From Clarireedia homoeocarpa (taxonomy: Eukaryota > Ascomycota > Leotiomycetes > Helotiales > Rutstroemiaceae), in the NCBI GenBank assembly GCA_001465935.1, contig LNKV01000043.1, forward strand, positions 62,001 to 126,000: a stretch of DNA of 64,000 nt, given 5' to 3'. Position numbers and translations under genes: made by a program. The notes under the pieces are model-generated. The model was not told the DNA's origin. It was given only the letters and a program-made list of their open reading frames with translations, and searched no databases. Below, piece after piece: positions 45,937-58,695 of the stretch (its first letter is position 1; every line of letters begins with the position of its first letter).

Positions 45937-48900
45937 ATGGCTCCTTCAAGAAGCCCCGCAGAGCCCATCGCTCTGGTTGGTATGAGTGAGTAGCGTCTGC
46001 CCACCTGTGCACTAGAAAGTACCTGACGGTGTTGAAAGGCTGTCGTTTACCTGGCGGTGTCTCGAACCCCTCGAAACTATGGGATCTCTTGGCCGATGGG
46101 AAGTCCGGCTTGAGCGAGATACCCAAGTCACGCTTCAATGTGGACGCTTTCTATCATCCAGATCCTAGTAAGACTGGCACAATTAGTGCAAAAGGCGGAT
46201 ACTTCTTGAAAGAGGATGTACGACTATTTGACAACGCCTTTTTTGGAATTAACAACTTAGAGACGAAATATATGGACCCTCAGCAAAGGCAGTTACTAGA
46301 GGTTGTCTACGAATGTTTCGAAAGTGCTGGTGTTACACTAGAAGAAGTATCCGGAGCAAATATCGGCTGTTATGTCGCCAACTTTACTACAGATTTTGTC
46401 AGTGTTCAGGCAAAGGATCCGGATCTATATCATCGATACAGTGCAACAGGATTCGGGCCTACGATTCTTGCAAATCGCATCAGCCATACTTTCAATCTAC
46501 AGGGCCCGAGTCTCATACTTGATACGGCATGTTCGTCCTCATTATATGCTCTCCACGTAGCATGTGCGGCTCTGAATGCCGGCGAATGCGACTCCGCGAT
46601 TGTGGCAGGGGCAAACTTGGTCCAGTCGCCAGAAGCCTACATCGCAATGACAAAAGCCGGTGTTCTCTCGAGTACATCGGTATCCCATACATTTGATTCT
46701 TCCGCCGACGGATATGGAAGAGGGGAAGGAGTAGCTGCATTGTATCTGAAACGGATGGGATCTCTGAAATCTTCGGATCCTGTACGCTCTATCATTCGCG
46801 GAACAGCGGTAAACAGGTAACATTTAATTCCACCCTCACACTCTCATTGTCGTTAACATAAAACAGCAACGGACACACGCCTGGAATTACCATGCCAGGT
46901 AAACATGGTCAAGAAGCCGTCATCCGAAAGGCTTACGCTATGGCTGGGCTATCTCTGGAGGATACAACTTACATAGAGGTATGTTACCGACAAAGTAGCT
47001 TCATATGTAGTTTACTAATTTCTTTTCTTCACAAGACTCACGGCACCGGCACAAGCATTGGGGACCCCATAGAAGTCGAGGCCATATCGAAATGTTTCAA
47101 GCCCAGGTCTAGCCAGCCACTTCTCATAGGGTCTGTGAAACCAAATATGGGCCATGGTGAAGCTGTTAGTGGTATCACGAGTATCATCAAAGCAGCCCTT
47201 GCTCTCGAACACCAGATCATTCCACCCACGATCGGTATTGAGACTCTGAATCCGCAGCTCAAACTTGAAGAGCGTAATATTCGAGTTGTCATGTTTCCTG
47301 AACGATGGCCCGCGGCTGCAGTGGAAAGAATAAGTGTAAACTCTTTCGGTTATGGTGGAGCCAATGCGCATGCAATTCTTGATTCTGCAAGAATGCATAT
47401 ACCCCAGCATCGCCCAAGTACCTACAAGGATGTCGACGAGCCATATACAACCATGCTTCTACCTTTTTCGGCCAATAATAAAGAATCACTGGCCAAAAAC
47501 ATTGAAGCGATCGTTTCTTCAGATGTCATTTCGAACAATCTCCGAGATCTTACCTACACATTGGGATCTCATCGCTCGAGCCTGCCTGTCCGAGGCTATG
47601 CACTTGCTTATAAGGAAAACATGGAGTCCCCAGTATCAACGACTGCCCCCAAGCTTCAACAATCGAATGCTACCACCTTGTCAATTGCGTTTATCTTCAC
47701 CGGTCAAGGAGCGCAATCAGCACGGATGGGTGCCGAACTACTGGACAGATTTCCTGTCTTTGGTCAAACAATCGACACTCTTGATGCTCATCTCAAGAGC
47801 TTACCCGAGGCACCGACATGGTCACTGAAAGGTAGGTTCACTAATGTCTAATATGGTATTTATGGGCTGACAAATGGTGAAGAAATAATACTGGAAAGTG
47901 CCCAACAGAGCACAATAAACAAGGCCTCAAGATCTCAACCTGTTTGTACTGCTGTACAGATAGGTTTACTAGCGTTGCTTAAGGATTGGAATATTCAACC
48001 AAAAGCAGTTATTGGACACTCCTCCGGTAAGTATCTCAAGAATTTTCGAGTATTGTTACTAATTACTACCAATCAGGAGAGATATGTGCCGCTTACGCTG
48101 CTGGTTACATTACCATGGAACAAGCCATAGCAACTGCGTATTATCGAGGTCTTGCAGTTTCCAGAATGATTAAAAAAGGTGCAATGATGGCTGTCGGGCT
48201 CAATCATGAAAAGGTTCATCAACACATCTTGAGACACAACTTACAAGGGCATCTTCGCGTCGCTTGCATCAATTCGCCAGAAAGTACCACTGTCAGCGGT
48301 GAATCCGATGCCATTGACACTTTACTTTCAGCTCTCCAAGCGCAGGAGGTTTTCGTCCGAAAACTCAAGACGGATGAGAAAGCTTATCATTCTCACTTGA
48401 TGCAGGAGATTGGACAGTACTATGAGGATCTGCTTGAGCCAGTGTTTGCCAAGAAGAACCCCGTTGACCTCGAGAAGCCAAATGTCAAGATGTTCTCCTC
48501 GGTGATCTCAGACCTTGCTGAGCAAGAACTGGTAGGGACACCTGATTACTGGCGCAAGAATCTTGAATCTCCGGTTCTTTTTTCCAGTGCGATGGAACTA
48601 CTTCTGTCATCTGGAACATATCATATGATAGAAGTGGGTCCACATCCGGCATTAGCACAGCCAGTACGTGATATTCAACAGGGTGTCAACAACACGCAAT
48701 CTTCCTATGCTTCGACTTTGTCTAGAGGACTCAACAGTGAGTTATCAATGTTGCACCTAGCTGGGGCCCTTTTCCTGGAAGGTTATAAGCTGCCGTTCTC
48801 TAGAATCAACGGTATCGATACAGAATCTACTGATCATGCCTTTTCCAATGGTATCGGGCATCTTACCAACGGCACTGATGCAAACGGACATGCTACCAAC

Positions 48901-51900
48901 GGACATGCTACCAACGGGCATGCTACCAACGGACATGCTACCAACGGACATGCTACCAACGGACATGCTACCAACGGACATGTTACCAACGGGCATGTCG
49001 CCAATGGAAATAATATCAACGGACATAAAACCAACGGACACGTCACCAACGAACATAAAAGCAATGGAAATGGTACCACCAAGACTTCCACCAATGGATT
49101 TAGAGAAATCAACGCTGAATCTCCGGAAGACAGAATTGATGAGAAAATAAAATCCATAACTTCAAAGTCCAACGGAGCGCACACAGAACACTCTGAGACC
49201 AGCATCGAGACCTTAAACGGCAACGAATCATCCCATGATGTTCCAAATGGGGCACAAATCAAGTCGGATGACATTAAATCGACCCATAGTTCAAGGCACA
49301 ATCTTCGAGTCCTTCACAATTTACCGACTTATGCTTGGAACCACCAAGATCTCCTCTGGAACGAGTCTCGAATTAGCTCCGAATACCGCAATCAAAAGTA
49401 TAAGAGACACGACCTCCTTGGATCGAGGATCTCTGGAACACCAGGAAGAGGATATGCGTGGCGTAATACTCTAAAGCTTCAGGAGGTGCCATGGATTCAA
49501 GATCACAAATTAGGCCAGACTATAGTCTTTCCAGCCGCCGGTTATCTCGCCATGGCCATCGAAGGATTATGTCAAGTTCATGATTACTCCCCCAACGGAA
49601 AAATCACATTGAAACAGGTTCACTTATTGAACCTTCTCGTCTTGGAGGCCGAAGGAGATGGTGTTGAATTGAACATGCAGTTAGAACAAGCCCGGATATC
49701 GAACGCAGCAACCTCTGATATTTGGTGGCGATTCGAGATCTGTTCGCGAATTGCGGATGTTTTGACTGTACATGCCACTGGCCTGATCGCCCTGAAGGAT
49801 ACTTCCTTGCTCACTGAGATACCATATCCATTCGTTGACTCTGTCATGGAAGAACAAGCTACTAGAACCTGGTACAATAAACTTGCCAAAGAGGGTTTGT
49901 GTTTCGGTCCTGAGTTCCAGTCTCTGGCTGAAATAAAGACTGACCGCGGGAAAAAGAACCCCGGTGCTCTTGCGAAGACGGCGTATCGGCAAGGCGGCAG
50001 CTCAGGGAAATACCCAGAATCTGACTATGTTATTCACCCGGTAACAATCGATGCCATGCTGCAAGCCGCGATTGTTGGTTCCTCCGCAGGGGTTGTCCAT
50101 GATTTCAAGGGTAAGATTCCAGTTGTTGTCGGTGAACTCGATATTCTCCTCGGCAAAACAATTAGTGCTGCAGAGGTCTGTGATATCCGTGCTACTAGCA
50201 GCAAGGTCGGCTTAGAATCAGTAGTACTCTCAGGCGAACTACAGAGTAACTCTGGACAAACCATAGTTCAGATGAAGGATGTCCGCATCATTCCTTATCG
50301 GGAGCAATCACTTCAAAGTTCAACTGAGCGGAATCCGTATCTTCGAATCCTATGGAAGCCAAATATATCTACCATGGGAAGCGAAGACTCGGGTGTCTTT
50401 GCTAGTTACTTGGAGCAGTTCAATAGCCTTCTTCCATCTCAAGTTAAGGACAGCAACCTGGCATACTTAGCAGGTGCTCTGGATCTCATCACCCACAAAA
50501 GTGGACGCACGAAAATTCTGGAGTTGAGTCATGATAACAATGATCAGCTAGAAGAGGTTGTTGTTGCAACAGGAATTGGTGGTAAACATAAACACTTCGA
50601 CTCATACACGAGGGCTACAATTACACTTGATGGAGACATCAAAACTGACTCAAAGAAGCTCAAGCCAGATTCCCTGTTCGACATTGTCGTGGTCTCCTCC
50701 GTAAGTTTTCCATCTCCATGTATGAGTTTGACTAATATTTCATATCTAGCCAATTTCAACAGGTGTGTTACTTAGCCGCCTTGAGAATATCAAGCAGTAT
50801 GTTACTCGAAATGCCACTCTGGTGTTCGCAAGCGACTCAACGACGGCTCGCTCGCTGAGCCAAAAACAGCTCTCTCTATTCTCTGCAATTCCGGAAAATT
50901 CCAACACTACAGTCACAATTGCGCGCTTGAATCCTACTACGTTAGACCAAACTACGATTCCTGAGCAATCCAAAGTTATCGTCGTCAGCCTAACTACCAC
51001 ACTCCCACTCTCCCCATTACAACATGCAATAATCGATGAACTTTCGGCGTCTCTGAAGGTACACGTGGAATTAATCGGCCTAGAAGATGTAACTAACGAA
51101 ACCGTTCCGCCAAATTCGACAGTCGTCACAACCGTCGAACTCGAATCTCCAATTCTAAGCACCATAACTACAGTTCAGCTTGAGCATCTAAAAATTCTCT
51201 CTGAGAATTCATCATTCCTTCTCTGGCTCACAGGTGGTTCTCTCTATAAAGCCTCCAATCCAGAATATGCTGTCATACTGGGTCTTTCCCGTTCGCTAAT
51301 GTTGGAGCGCCCGTCTTTGAAGATGCCCGTGTTTGATATCGATCTCACCACCCCTCCTGCCACATCCGCACGAAACGTAGTTTCGGTAATGAGAGAGGTA
51401 ATGAGTAGTGGTGAACTTGTGCCGGATACTGAATATCGCCAACATGAAGGTGTGATTTACCATAGCCGCATCGTTCCAGACATTGTCCTCAACAAAGAGT
51501 TCCGCCATTTGCAAGACGAGGAGGTTACTCAAATCCTAATCGAGGAAGCGGGGTACTGCAAATTAGGGATGAAACAAGTGCGAAACATTAATACCTTGCG
51601 TTTCCAGGAAGTAGAAAAAGACGGACCGGTTCCAAGAGGGTACGTCGAGGTGCAGGTTAGAGCCATGGGCATTAATGCTAAAGTAAGCATTCCTGTTTGA
51701 CTACTTTCAATTGTGGCGAGACTAACAGAGGAAAAATAGGACCTGGACACTCTAACAGACAAAGCTGATGTTAGAAATGGAACTTGCTCTCTCGAGTTCA
51801 GCGGTGTAATAACAGCTACCGGCTCCCAAGTATCGGTCTTCAAGCCTGGGGACCGTGTAGTTGTTCTTGCACCTAATTATGGGGGAACATATGAGCGTGT

Positions 51901-54210
51901 GCCAGAGTGGGCATGCTGTAGATTGAATGACGATGAGGAGTTTGTCGTATGTACACTTCTATGTTTCCTCTTTCTTCCTGAACTAAACTAATCATGATCG
52001 ATATAGACCATGGCAACAGTTCCAATGGCTTTCGCGACAGCACTACATGCATTAGAAGACCGCGCTAGATTGGAGATCGGCCAGGTAAATTTTACTCCTC
52101 GGGGGGCAAAACGAATTTTGTGCTAATTTTTTAGTCGGTCCTCATTCATTCGGCCACGGAGAGCGTCGGACTAGCTGCCATCCAGATTGCACAACTTAAG
52201 GGCGCAGAGGTAAGATTATCTCCATACTACCTATGCATAAATTTACCATCTAGCAACCCAGCTCACATACTAACTTAATATCTTTTAGATATTTGCAACT
52301 GTCGATACGGAAGCCAAGAAAGCTTTCTTGGTTAACAATTTGCATATCCCATCATCCCATATCTTCCAATCCCAGAGCGTAGCATTCCTTGACGAGATTA
52401 AGAAAGCGACATCGGGAAATGGAGTAGATGTCATTCTCAATTCTCTTACAGGAGACTTGTTACAAGCCAGTTGGGAAGCAGTAGCTGATTTCGGAACTTT
52501 CATCGAACTTGGAAAGCGAGACATTGTTGACAGCGGGCTGTTGGACATGCGTGTTTTCAATTCAGGTACTACATTTACAGCATTCGACATGGGTGATATT
52601 TTCTGGTCCAAAAAGGAAATCCGACGCCAAACTATTCATCGGTAAGCCTCTTACTTACTTTTAATATCAAAGATAAGAAATGCTGATGAAATGTAGGTTG
52701 TTGTGCAGAAGCATAGAGCTACTAAGAGAAGAGAAAATTAGGCCAGTGTCACCCTTGGAGATCTTCCCTGCATCCCAAGTCGTTGAAGCGTTCCGCTATT
52801 TTGCATCCAGCGAACGCATTGGAAAAGTTGCCTTAACGTTTTTGCCCTCCGATACGATTCCCGTATGTATTCCACTTTCATGCCCTCTTTCATGAAGATT
52901 GTAAATGGCGCAAGTACTAATTAGAGCCTCCAGATCGTCAAGCTCAAACATAATACACGCTTTGATGCCCGAAAATCATACATACTAGTCGGTTGTCTGG
53001 GTGGTCTAGGTCGAAGTTTGGCTCAATGGATGCTGAAGCGAGGAGCGAGAAACTTTGTCTTCATGGGTCGCTCAGGAATTTCCAAACCTGCCGCTCGGAA
53101 CACAGTCACCGACCTACAAGCAGCAGGGGCGGATGTGGAAGTTGTGCAGGGAGATGTGTCTTGCTATGCTGATGTGGAACGAGCCGTAACGGCAGCAAAA
53201 CTTCCAATTGGCGGCATAGTGCAAGCAGCTATGAGTATACATGTAAGCTCCTATTATTCTTATGGTCACAATATTCGAAGCTAATCAGCCAGGTCGCGTT
53301 GTTCAATGAAACCACACCTGAGAAATGGCACTCGGGCATTAGTCAAAAAGTTCAAGGCTCTTTGAATCTCTACAAGGCCTTAACCACAGTGCACAACACC
53401 TCGCAGCTCGATTTCTTCCTCATGCTGTCCTCCGTTACGGGAAGCGTTGGAGTTGCTACAGAAGCCAACTATTGCGCTGCCGGTGCCTTCCAAGACGCGT
53501 TTGGCGCCCATCTGCGCAGTCTTGGTCTCCCTGGCGTATCACTCGGTCTTGGTATGGTTTCCGAGGTTGGATTCCTGCACGAGAGACCCGGAACGGAAGC
53601 GGTGCTTCTAAGGAAAGGACTGCATCCACTTACTGAAGAAGAGTTCTTGGTGTTGATTGACGGAGCTATCAACTCCTTGAAATCCGCTGATGAATCTGGC
53701 GACATGGCTTGGGGAAAGAAACATCATATGGATGGTCATATATTGACAGGTCTCGAGCTCCAAGGATTCCAAAAGCATCGTGATATGGGATTTGTGAGAG
53801 GGGTGGTTGTCCTTGAAGATCCTCGCTTCACTTACATGGCGGGAGCATTTGCAGCCTCAGAGCCTACCAGCGCAGACGCAGACGCTAATGGGAGCAACTT
53901 TCCTCGCGCAGTAGCCTCCGCGTTAGCGAGAAACGAGAGCGACTCTTTGCCGGGCGAAGAGTTGGTTGAGGCGATTGCAGGCGTGGTCATAGCTCGTATC
54001 GCAACATTGTTGTTGGTCCCTCCGACGCAGCTGCAGATCACGACGCATCTTGCGGACTTTGGAATGGAGAGTATGCTCGCGGCTGAGTTCCGATCGGATA
54101 TGTTTAGGGCGTTTAAGGTGGATGTACCGTTTGCTGTTTTGATGGCGCAGGGGACTCAGATAAGAAATATTTCGGAGCTGGTGGGACAGAGTTTACTTGA
54201 TCAGAAGTAA
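45937..54210 (+). CDS. Highly reducing type I polyketide synthase (KS-AT-DH-degenerate MT-ER-KR-ACP)
   Basis: Fourteen exons give 2,513 aa; ends: 45985, 46816, 46978, 47831, 48026, 50700, 51682, 51946, 52084, 52209, 52641, 52862, 53242, 54210; introns 49-79 nt, all phase-consistent. KS: Cys181 (DTACSSS), His315 (THGTGTS), His353 (NMGHGEA). AT: Ser625 (GHSSG) and His731 (YHSHL). The AT-DH linker (about residues 892-957) holds a TNGHA repeat. DH: His1103 (DHKLGQTIVFPAAGY) and Asp1285 (HPVTIDAML). The methyltransferase region is only about 130 residues and lacks the glycine-rich SAM motif, so it is judged inactive. ER: NADPH loop HSATESVG (about 1912-1919) lacks the usual double glycine. KR: GCLGGLG (2125-2131), Tyr2268. 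ACP: Ser2468 (GMESM). No thioesterase, so release needs a partner. Product unknown. Confidence 0.93.
48871..49062 (+). repeat. In-frame 15-bp minisatellite encoding TNGHA pentapeptides in the PKS
   Basis: About seven near-identical copies of a 15-bp unit (starting ACCAACGGACATGCT), then several diverged ones (TNGHV, ANG, TNGHK). Each unit keeps frame and adds five residues (Thr-Asn-Gly-His-Ala/Val) to the linker between AT and DH. Copies differ mainly at synonymous sites (GGA/GGG), which points to recent unit duplication. Confidence 0.9.
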
Positions 54211-54773
54211 GGCGGGATTTCTATTAAACATGTTAAAGTAGTGTGGTAATATACTGTATGGTTTCAAGTTGTTGTTCTGATATGGCAATGAGATAATAGT
54301 TGAGAATCGATATGTGATGTTGGATTAGAGTGTGCCCATTAAATTAGTGGTTGTTTGAGGATATAAACTTCGCAAGTGGCGATGATTGGCTGCCTGGTCA
54401 AACGGTCGCTACCATAATGTCAATGCAACGCAATCTTCCCGAGCGGGCATTCAAAATTAGGAGGCCCAAATATTTGTAACCAGGTCAGTTGGTGGACAAT
54501 ACTTCAACTTTGCCGTCGGTCGCACGATGAGTGTAATTGGTCGTGAGCATGTTGATTAAACAGCGTATTTACTAGCGTAAATTATGGTACTATCATTTGC
54601 CCCTATCTCAACCCGCAGAAAGAATGGATACGAAGGTTTGGAACGGGCTCCGTGCTGCTAGCACCACAAGTATATCAAGCAATCCCAATGTTTTTCCAAC
54701 AGGTATCCTAACTCCTGTCTTTACATAACCCATTAACCCATTGACCCATCCATTTTATGCACTCTCCATATCC
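54211..54773. other. Convergent intergenic region
   Basis: About 560 bp between the 3' ends of the PKS (plus) and the rhodopsin-like gene (minus). No gene seen. Confidence 0.5.
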
Positions 54774-56300
54774 CTAGACAGCAGACCCGTGCGGTGTCTC
54801 ATGCTCCTCCCAAACATAATTACCTCTCTTCGAATTATCGTGCAGATCCTCAATCTCCTCATTCGCGCGATCTCTATGATCTATGATCGAAAAATCTGTC
54901 GTCACAGTAATATCATTTGGATGAGGGTATTTCTTTCGGTTCTTGCTATCATCGAGACGTTGGAACCCTTGACTGCCTTTGGGCGTTTGCAATTGTATGC
55001 CGTCATCACCATGGCTTTGCTTTTTGCCTGACCCTTGGTAAGATGTTTTGGTTGTGTGGATTATTCGAGGGAGTAGTCTTTCGATTAATGGACGCCAGGT
55101 AGGCATGCAGGCGGATATTAAGTAGACGCCGGGTTCGACTTGAGTCCATGTCACTATGCAAATCGAATTAGCTTTAACATCTTGTCTCTGTTGTTGGCAA
55201 CTCAGGTTGGAGCACACTTACTATGCTCGACGGACGTCCAGGTAGAATCAGTGAAGGAGTTGGAACCGAAGAAGCTTGAAAATCGAATGATGGATGTGAC
55301 CAAGCCACTATCATTATACAAATAAAATTAGCTCTAACCTCTTGCCTCTAATATTTGACAGTGAAGTTGGAACACACTCACCAACTACCCACAGCGAAAG
55401 TTATTGTTAAGAGTATCTGAGGAACCACGCGGTCAGTACATTTCGCTTTTATGACTTTTCCGCGCAGAGTTGCTTACTTTCGTACGCCTAGTGGCATGAA
55501 GATTCCAGACTACACGCATCGGCAAGACTAGAATGGCGACATCGGTGGCTATATTGGGAATACTGGTCCAAATGTAGAAAGCGTTCCTGTCAATACATTT
55601 AGCTGGGATTGTAGCGTCCCAGTTTGCTGCAAATGGTTTGCATTCGGCGAAATTGACGATGAATGTTGAGATACTCGCTCCGACCAAGGCTGTAGCATTA
55701 GACTGTCAGTCATCCGTTTGAACGTATATCTAGCAGGCCGATGGTCGTAAACAAAGGAAGAAGTAAGATGATTTCCTCTATTAGAAGTTGATGGGGTGTA
55801 GTAACCAGGTGACTGAAGACGTTGCACTGGGATTGCACCTACCGAAGCCAATTATGTATATCATGATCCGAGTCCATCTTGTAATGAAGAGTCGATGATA
55901 GAGGCACAAAATTGCAAGCTTTGGAAGATTGACAGCTATCCAGTAGATAGCAGCGAGTGCAAGGAGATGTTTGAACCATACGGCTACAGTATCTGGATGG
56001 TGCTTCGCGAGATACTGAAGATGATGGCCGGCTCCACCATGTTTGACAGCACCTAGAAGAATGAGCAGGGTCCCTTCGTTTACTAATCCAGAACTTACTG
56101 ATATCTACACCTGCCTGGCACATCTGAAGAAACAACGCGGTGAAAATAAGAATATCATCCTTCACCCAAGGGCCTTTGATCATATACCGAGCAACATAGC
56201 GCAGTGAAACACATAAGATCTGGACAGGTATCCAAATAATAGTGAAAGTGATGACACGATTACCTCTCCACGTGGAATCGTCTTCAAGAGGCACAACCAT
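54774..56300 (-). CDS. Fungal rhodopsin-like (SAT4-family) integral membrane protein
   Basis: Seven-helix membrane protein of the fungal 'Rhodopsin domain' family (SAT4/CFEM-GPCR-like). Six exons (56300-56099, 56052-55843, 55689-55478, 55416-55382, 55307-55222, 55153-54774) give 374 aa with consistent phases. Family signatures: RYVARYMIKGPWVKDD in the first loop, the CKPFAANWD...KC motif in the third extracellular loop, FYIWTSIPNIATDVAILVLP for helix 5, and DSTWTSVE before the last helix. The cytoplasmic C-terminus is long, charged and Asp/Glu/Lys-rich. Such proteins often sit in secondary-metabolite clusters with unproven roles; retinal binding is not expected. The 153-nt intron 55690-55842 is the longest in the model. 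Confidence 0.82.
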
Positions 56301-57363
56301 GATGCCGTGAGTAAGTTTGTTGATAGGGAAAAGTGATAAAAGTCAGAAGAAGTGGGGGAGTGTAGAGCTCAACGAAGTTCTGGCCACTAGCTGCTTACCC
56401 GGCTTCCTTATGTCAGCGTTCTTGTGCATCCCATCTCTTGAACCTTGCGACATGAATGGGAGGTATGACTGCAGAGATGTTGATGCTGGGTCTAAGTAAA
56501 GCTCGGGAGCTGCTCGGCATATGGTATGGGTGGCTCAATGTCCGAAGTAGAAATCAGGATGCGGCAACGAGAATCCTACACATTTACTTTACGTTAAGCT
56601 TAATGTAGGAAAAAAAGATGGTGGTCAGAAAACGGACTTATTGTTATTACATTACATTCTGGTGCATTGTAGGAAAAAAGCTCAGAAGTAAGCAGTAATC
56701 TTCCCTACCCCTACCTATCACAAAATAAAACCGAGAGTCCTTGTAACTTACGAAGTATGGAGCCATGCATGGTACGAGTGCGATATACCGGTACTACGTT
56801 TGCTTACCACACAACCCCCGCATCAAGATCTTACTGCAGGAATGAGCGGGGACCCCTTGCGCGATGCTACGGTGATATTTTAATGAGCAGTGTATCATGC
56901 CACGCTGAGCGTTGGGAGTTGGGGTAACCTTCTAGATTAGGCTTTCTTACTACTTCCTTGAAGATTTCTTGTATCCAAAAGTAGCATTTACTGGCCGAAA
57001 GATTTGGAATCGGACAGATATTGCATTGCATATCTGCATCGATGTCGTCGATTGGCTATCATAACCTCCTCGGGTAATTATTGTGGGCGAGAATCACTGG
57101 AACAAAAGGATCAGATCGAAACCCGGGGCTGAAGAAGGAATGATCCGAGCTTCACATTTATTGTTAGAAAATTTTATAATATATAAGTTAACGTAACTAA
57201 TTTATGAGATCGACTTTGACCGACCCCTCTTTCGTGCATGTGAAGTTCTCATTGCGCCCCGTGCCGATCCTGCCTTATCTTGGCCCTCGGGGTATTTCCC
57301 TTCAAGCCAGGTTTGATCCTTTCAGAAAAAGAATTATCTTTTACATCGAATTCACACTGCACT
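56301..57363. promoter_or_regulatory. Divergent upstream region of rhodopsin-like and enoyl reductase genes
   Basis: A 1.06-kb spacer. A very AT-rich stretch with a TATATAAG-like box lies at about 57165-57190, some 180 bp before the enoyl reductase start, and could be its core promoter. A short frame at 57204-57410 overlaps the reductase start in another frame and is ignored. Confidence 0.5.
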
Positions 57364-58695
57364 ATGAAAGCACTTGTGGTCCAAGGCAAAGGTGTGGCGA
57401 AAGTGGTTGATGATGCCAAAGAGCCTTCTCTTCGGCCTAACTATGTGAAGGTTAAGGTAGCCGCTGTGGCTCTAAATCCCAGTATTTGAATCATTCCTAA
57501 AGCAATGTCAAATGCTAACTACCTTGGCAGCTGATTGGAAATCCATCGACAGGATTGGAGCAGCAGGGTCTATCGTTGGTAAGGGCATCGCATCCACTCG
57601 ACTAAGCACTTGATGCACCGGGTTCAGGAGGCTGACTTTTGTACTCCCACTCCCAAGGTTGTGATTTTTCAGGAACCGTTGTAGAGATCGGATCTGATGT
57701 TAAGTCTGATGTCAAGGAAGGTGATAGGATTTGGGGATTTGTTCACGGCTGCAATTACCTAAACTCCGAAGATGGAGCTTTCGCCGAATACCTTGTTGCG
57801 AAAGACGGCATCTTTGGAAAAGTTCCCGATTTCATGAGCATGGAAGATGCTGCCACTCTAGGCGTTGCCGTGGGCACAAATGGCCAGGTACTCTCATACA
57901 GTTGCAGATATCAGGACTAGCTGTCTGATTTGAACCTAGGCGATATATCAAACCCTCAAGCTACCATTCCCGACCCAGCCTGCGGAACGACCCTTTCCCC
58001 TGCTGATCTACGGTGGAAGTACTGCGACTGGAACAATCGCAATTCAACTAGCCAAACTGTTAGCTGTACTATTTTATATGCCCCGAAGATCGGTGCTGAC
58101 ATATCTACAGGTCAGGTTTACAGGTTATTACGACAGGTAGTCCGCGCAACTTCGAACTGCTCAAGTCTCGTGGAGCCGAGAAAATATTTGACTACAACGA
58201 GCCTGAAGTCGGCGAGAAGATCCGAGAATTCACACACAACAATTTGAAATATGTCTTTGACACAATCTCCTTACCGCCATCTGTAGCTATTTGTGCTGCA
58301 GCCCTTTCGACTACTCCCGAGCCCAAGGGCCAATATACGGCGCTGCTTCCAGTGACTTTCCCAAGGGATGATGTTGACTCTGGCTTCACTATGGCTTATA
58401 CATGCTGGGGGGAAGAAATACAAAGAGGGGACTGGCACTGTCCTGCTAAGCCGGAGGATTATGAATTTGCTGTTAGATTTATAAAAGAATTTGATAGCTT
58501 GCTTGCCGCACGAAAAGTGATCCCACACCCAGCTACGGTCGGGGCAAATGGCCTGCATGGAATTTTGGATGCGTGAGTTTTTATTTAACATTCTTGGTTG
58601 CGCTTGCTGACGAATCTCGTACAAGATTTCAACTCATGCGAGAAGATAAAGTTCGCGGGACAAAATTGGTGTTCAGAATCACGGACACACCTTGA
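57364..58695 (+). CDS. Stand-alone trans-acting enoyl reductase (LovC/ToxD-like MDR family)
   Basis: NADPH-dependent enoyl reductase of the zinc-free medium-chain dehydrogenase family, which reduces ACP-bound enoyl chains together with an HR-PKS. Six exons (57364-57481, 57531-57578, 57658-57887, 57940-58058, 58111-58572, 58626-58695; introns 49-79 nt) give 348 aa, close to LovC. Seen: the substrate-domain start MKALVVQGKG; NPTDWKSID across intron 1; GCDFSGTVVEIG; EDGAFAEYL; the nucleotide loop YGGSTATGTIAIQLAKL; then a GSPRNFELLKSRGAEKIFDY segment; and the C-terminal HGILDAFQLMREDKVRGTKL. The gene is intact once spliced and lies 3.2 kb from the PKS, supporting a functional link. The ToxD comparison concerns fold only; nothing indicates which compound is made. 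Confidence 0.88.

Noticed and set aside
48871..49062. CRISPR-like regular repeats
   Set aside because: Head-to-tail 15-bp units without spacers, inside a eukaryotic coding exon.
48834..49301. 155-codon antisense frame inside the PKS
   Set aside because: It is an artefact of the 15-bp repeat, whose opposite strand is also open; composition is purely repetitive.
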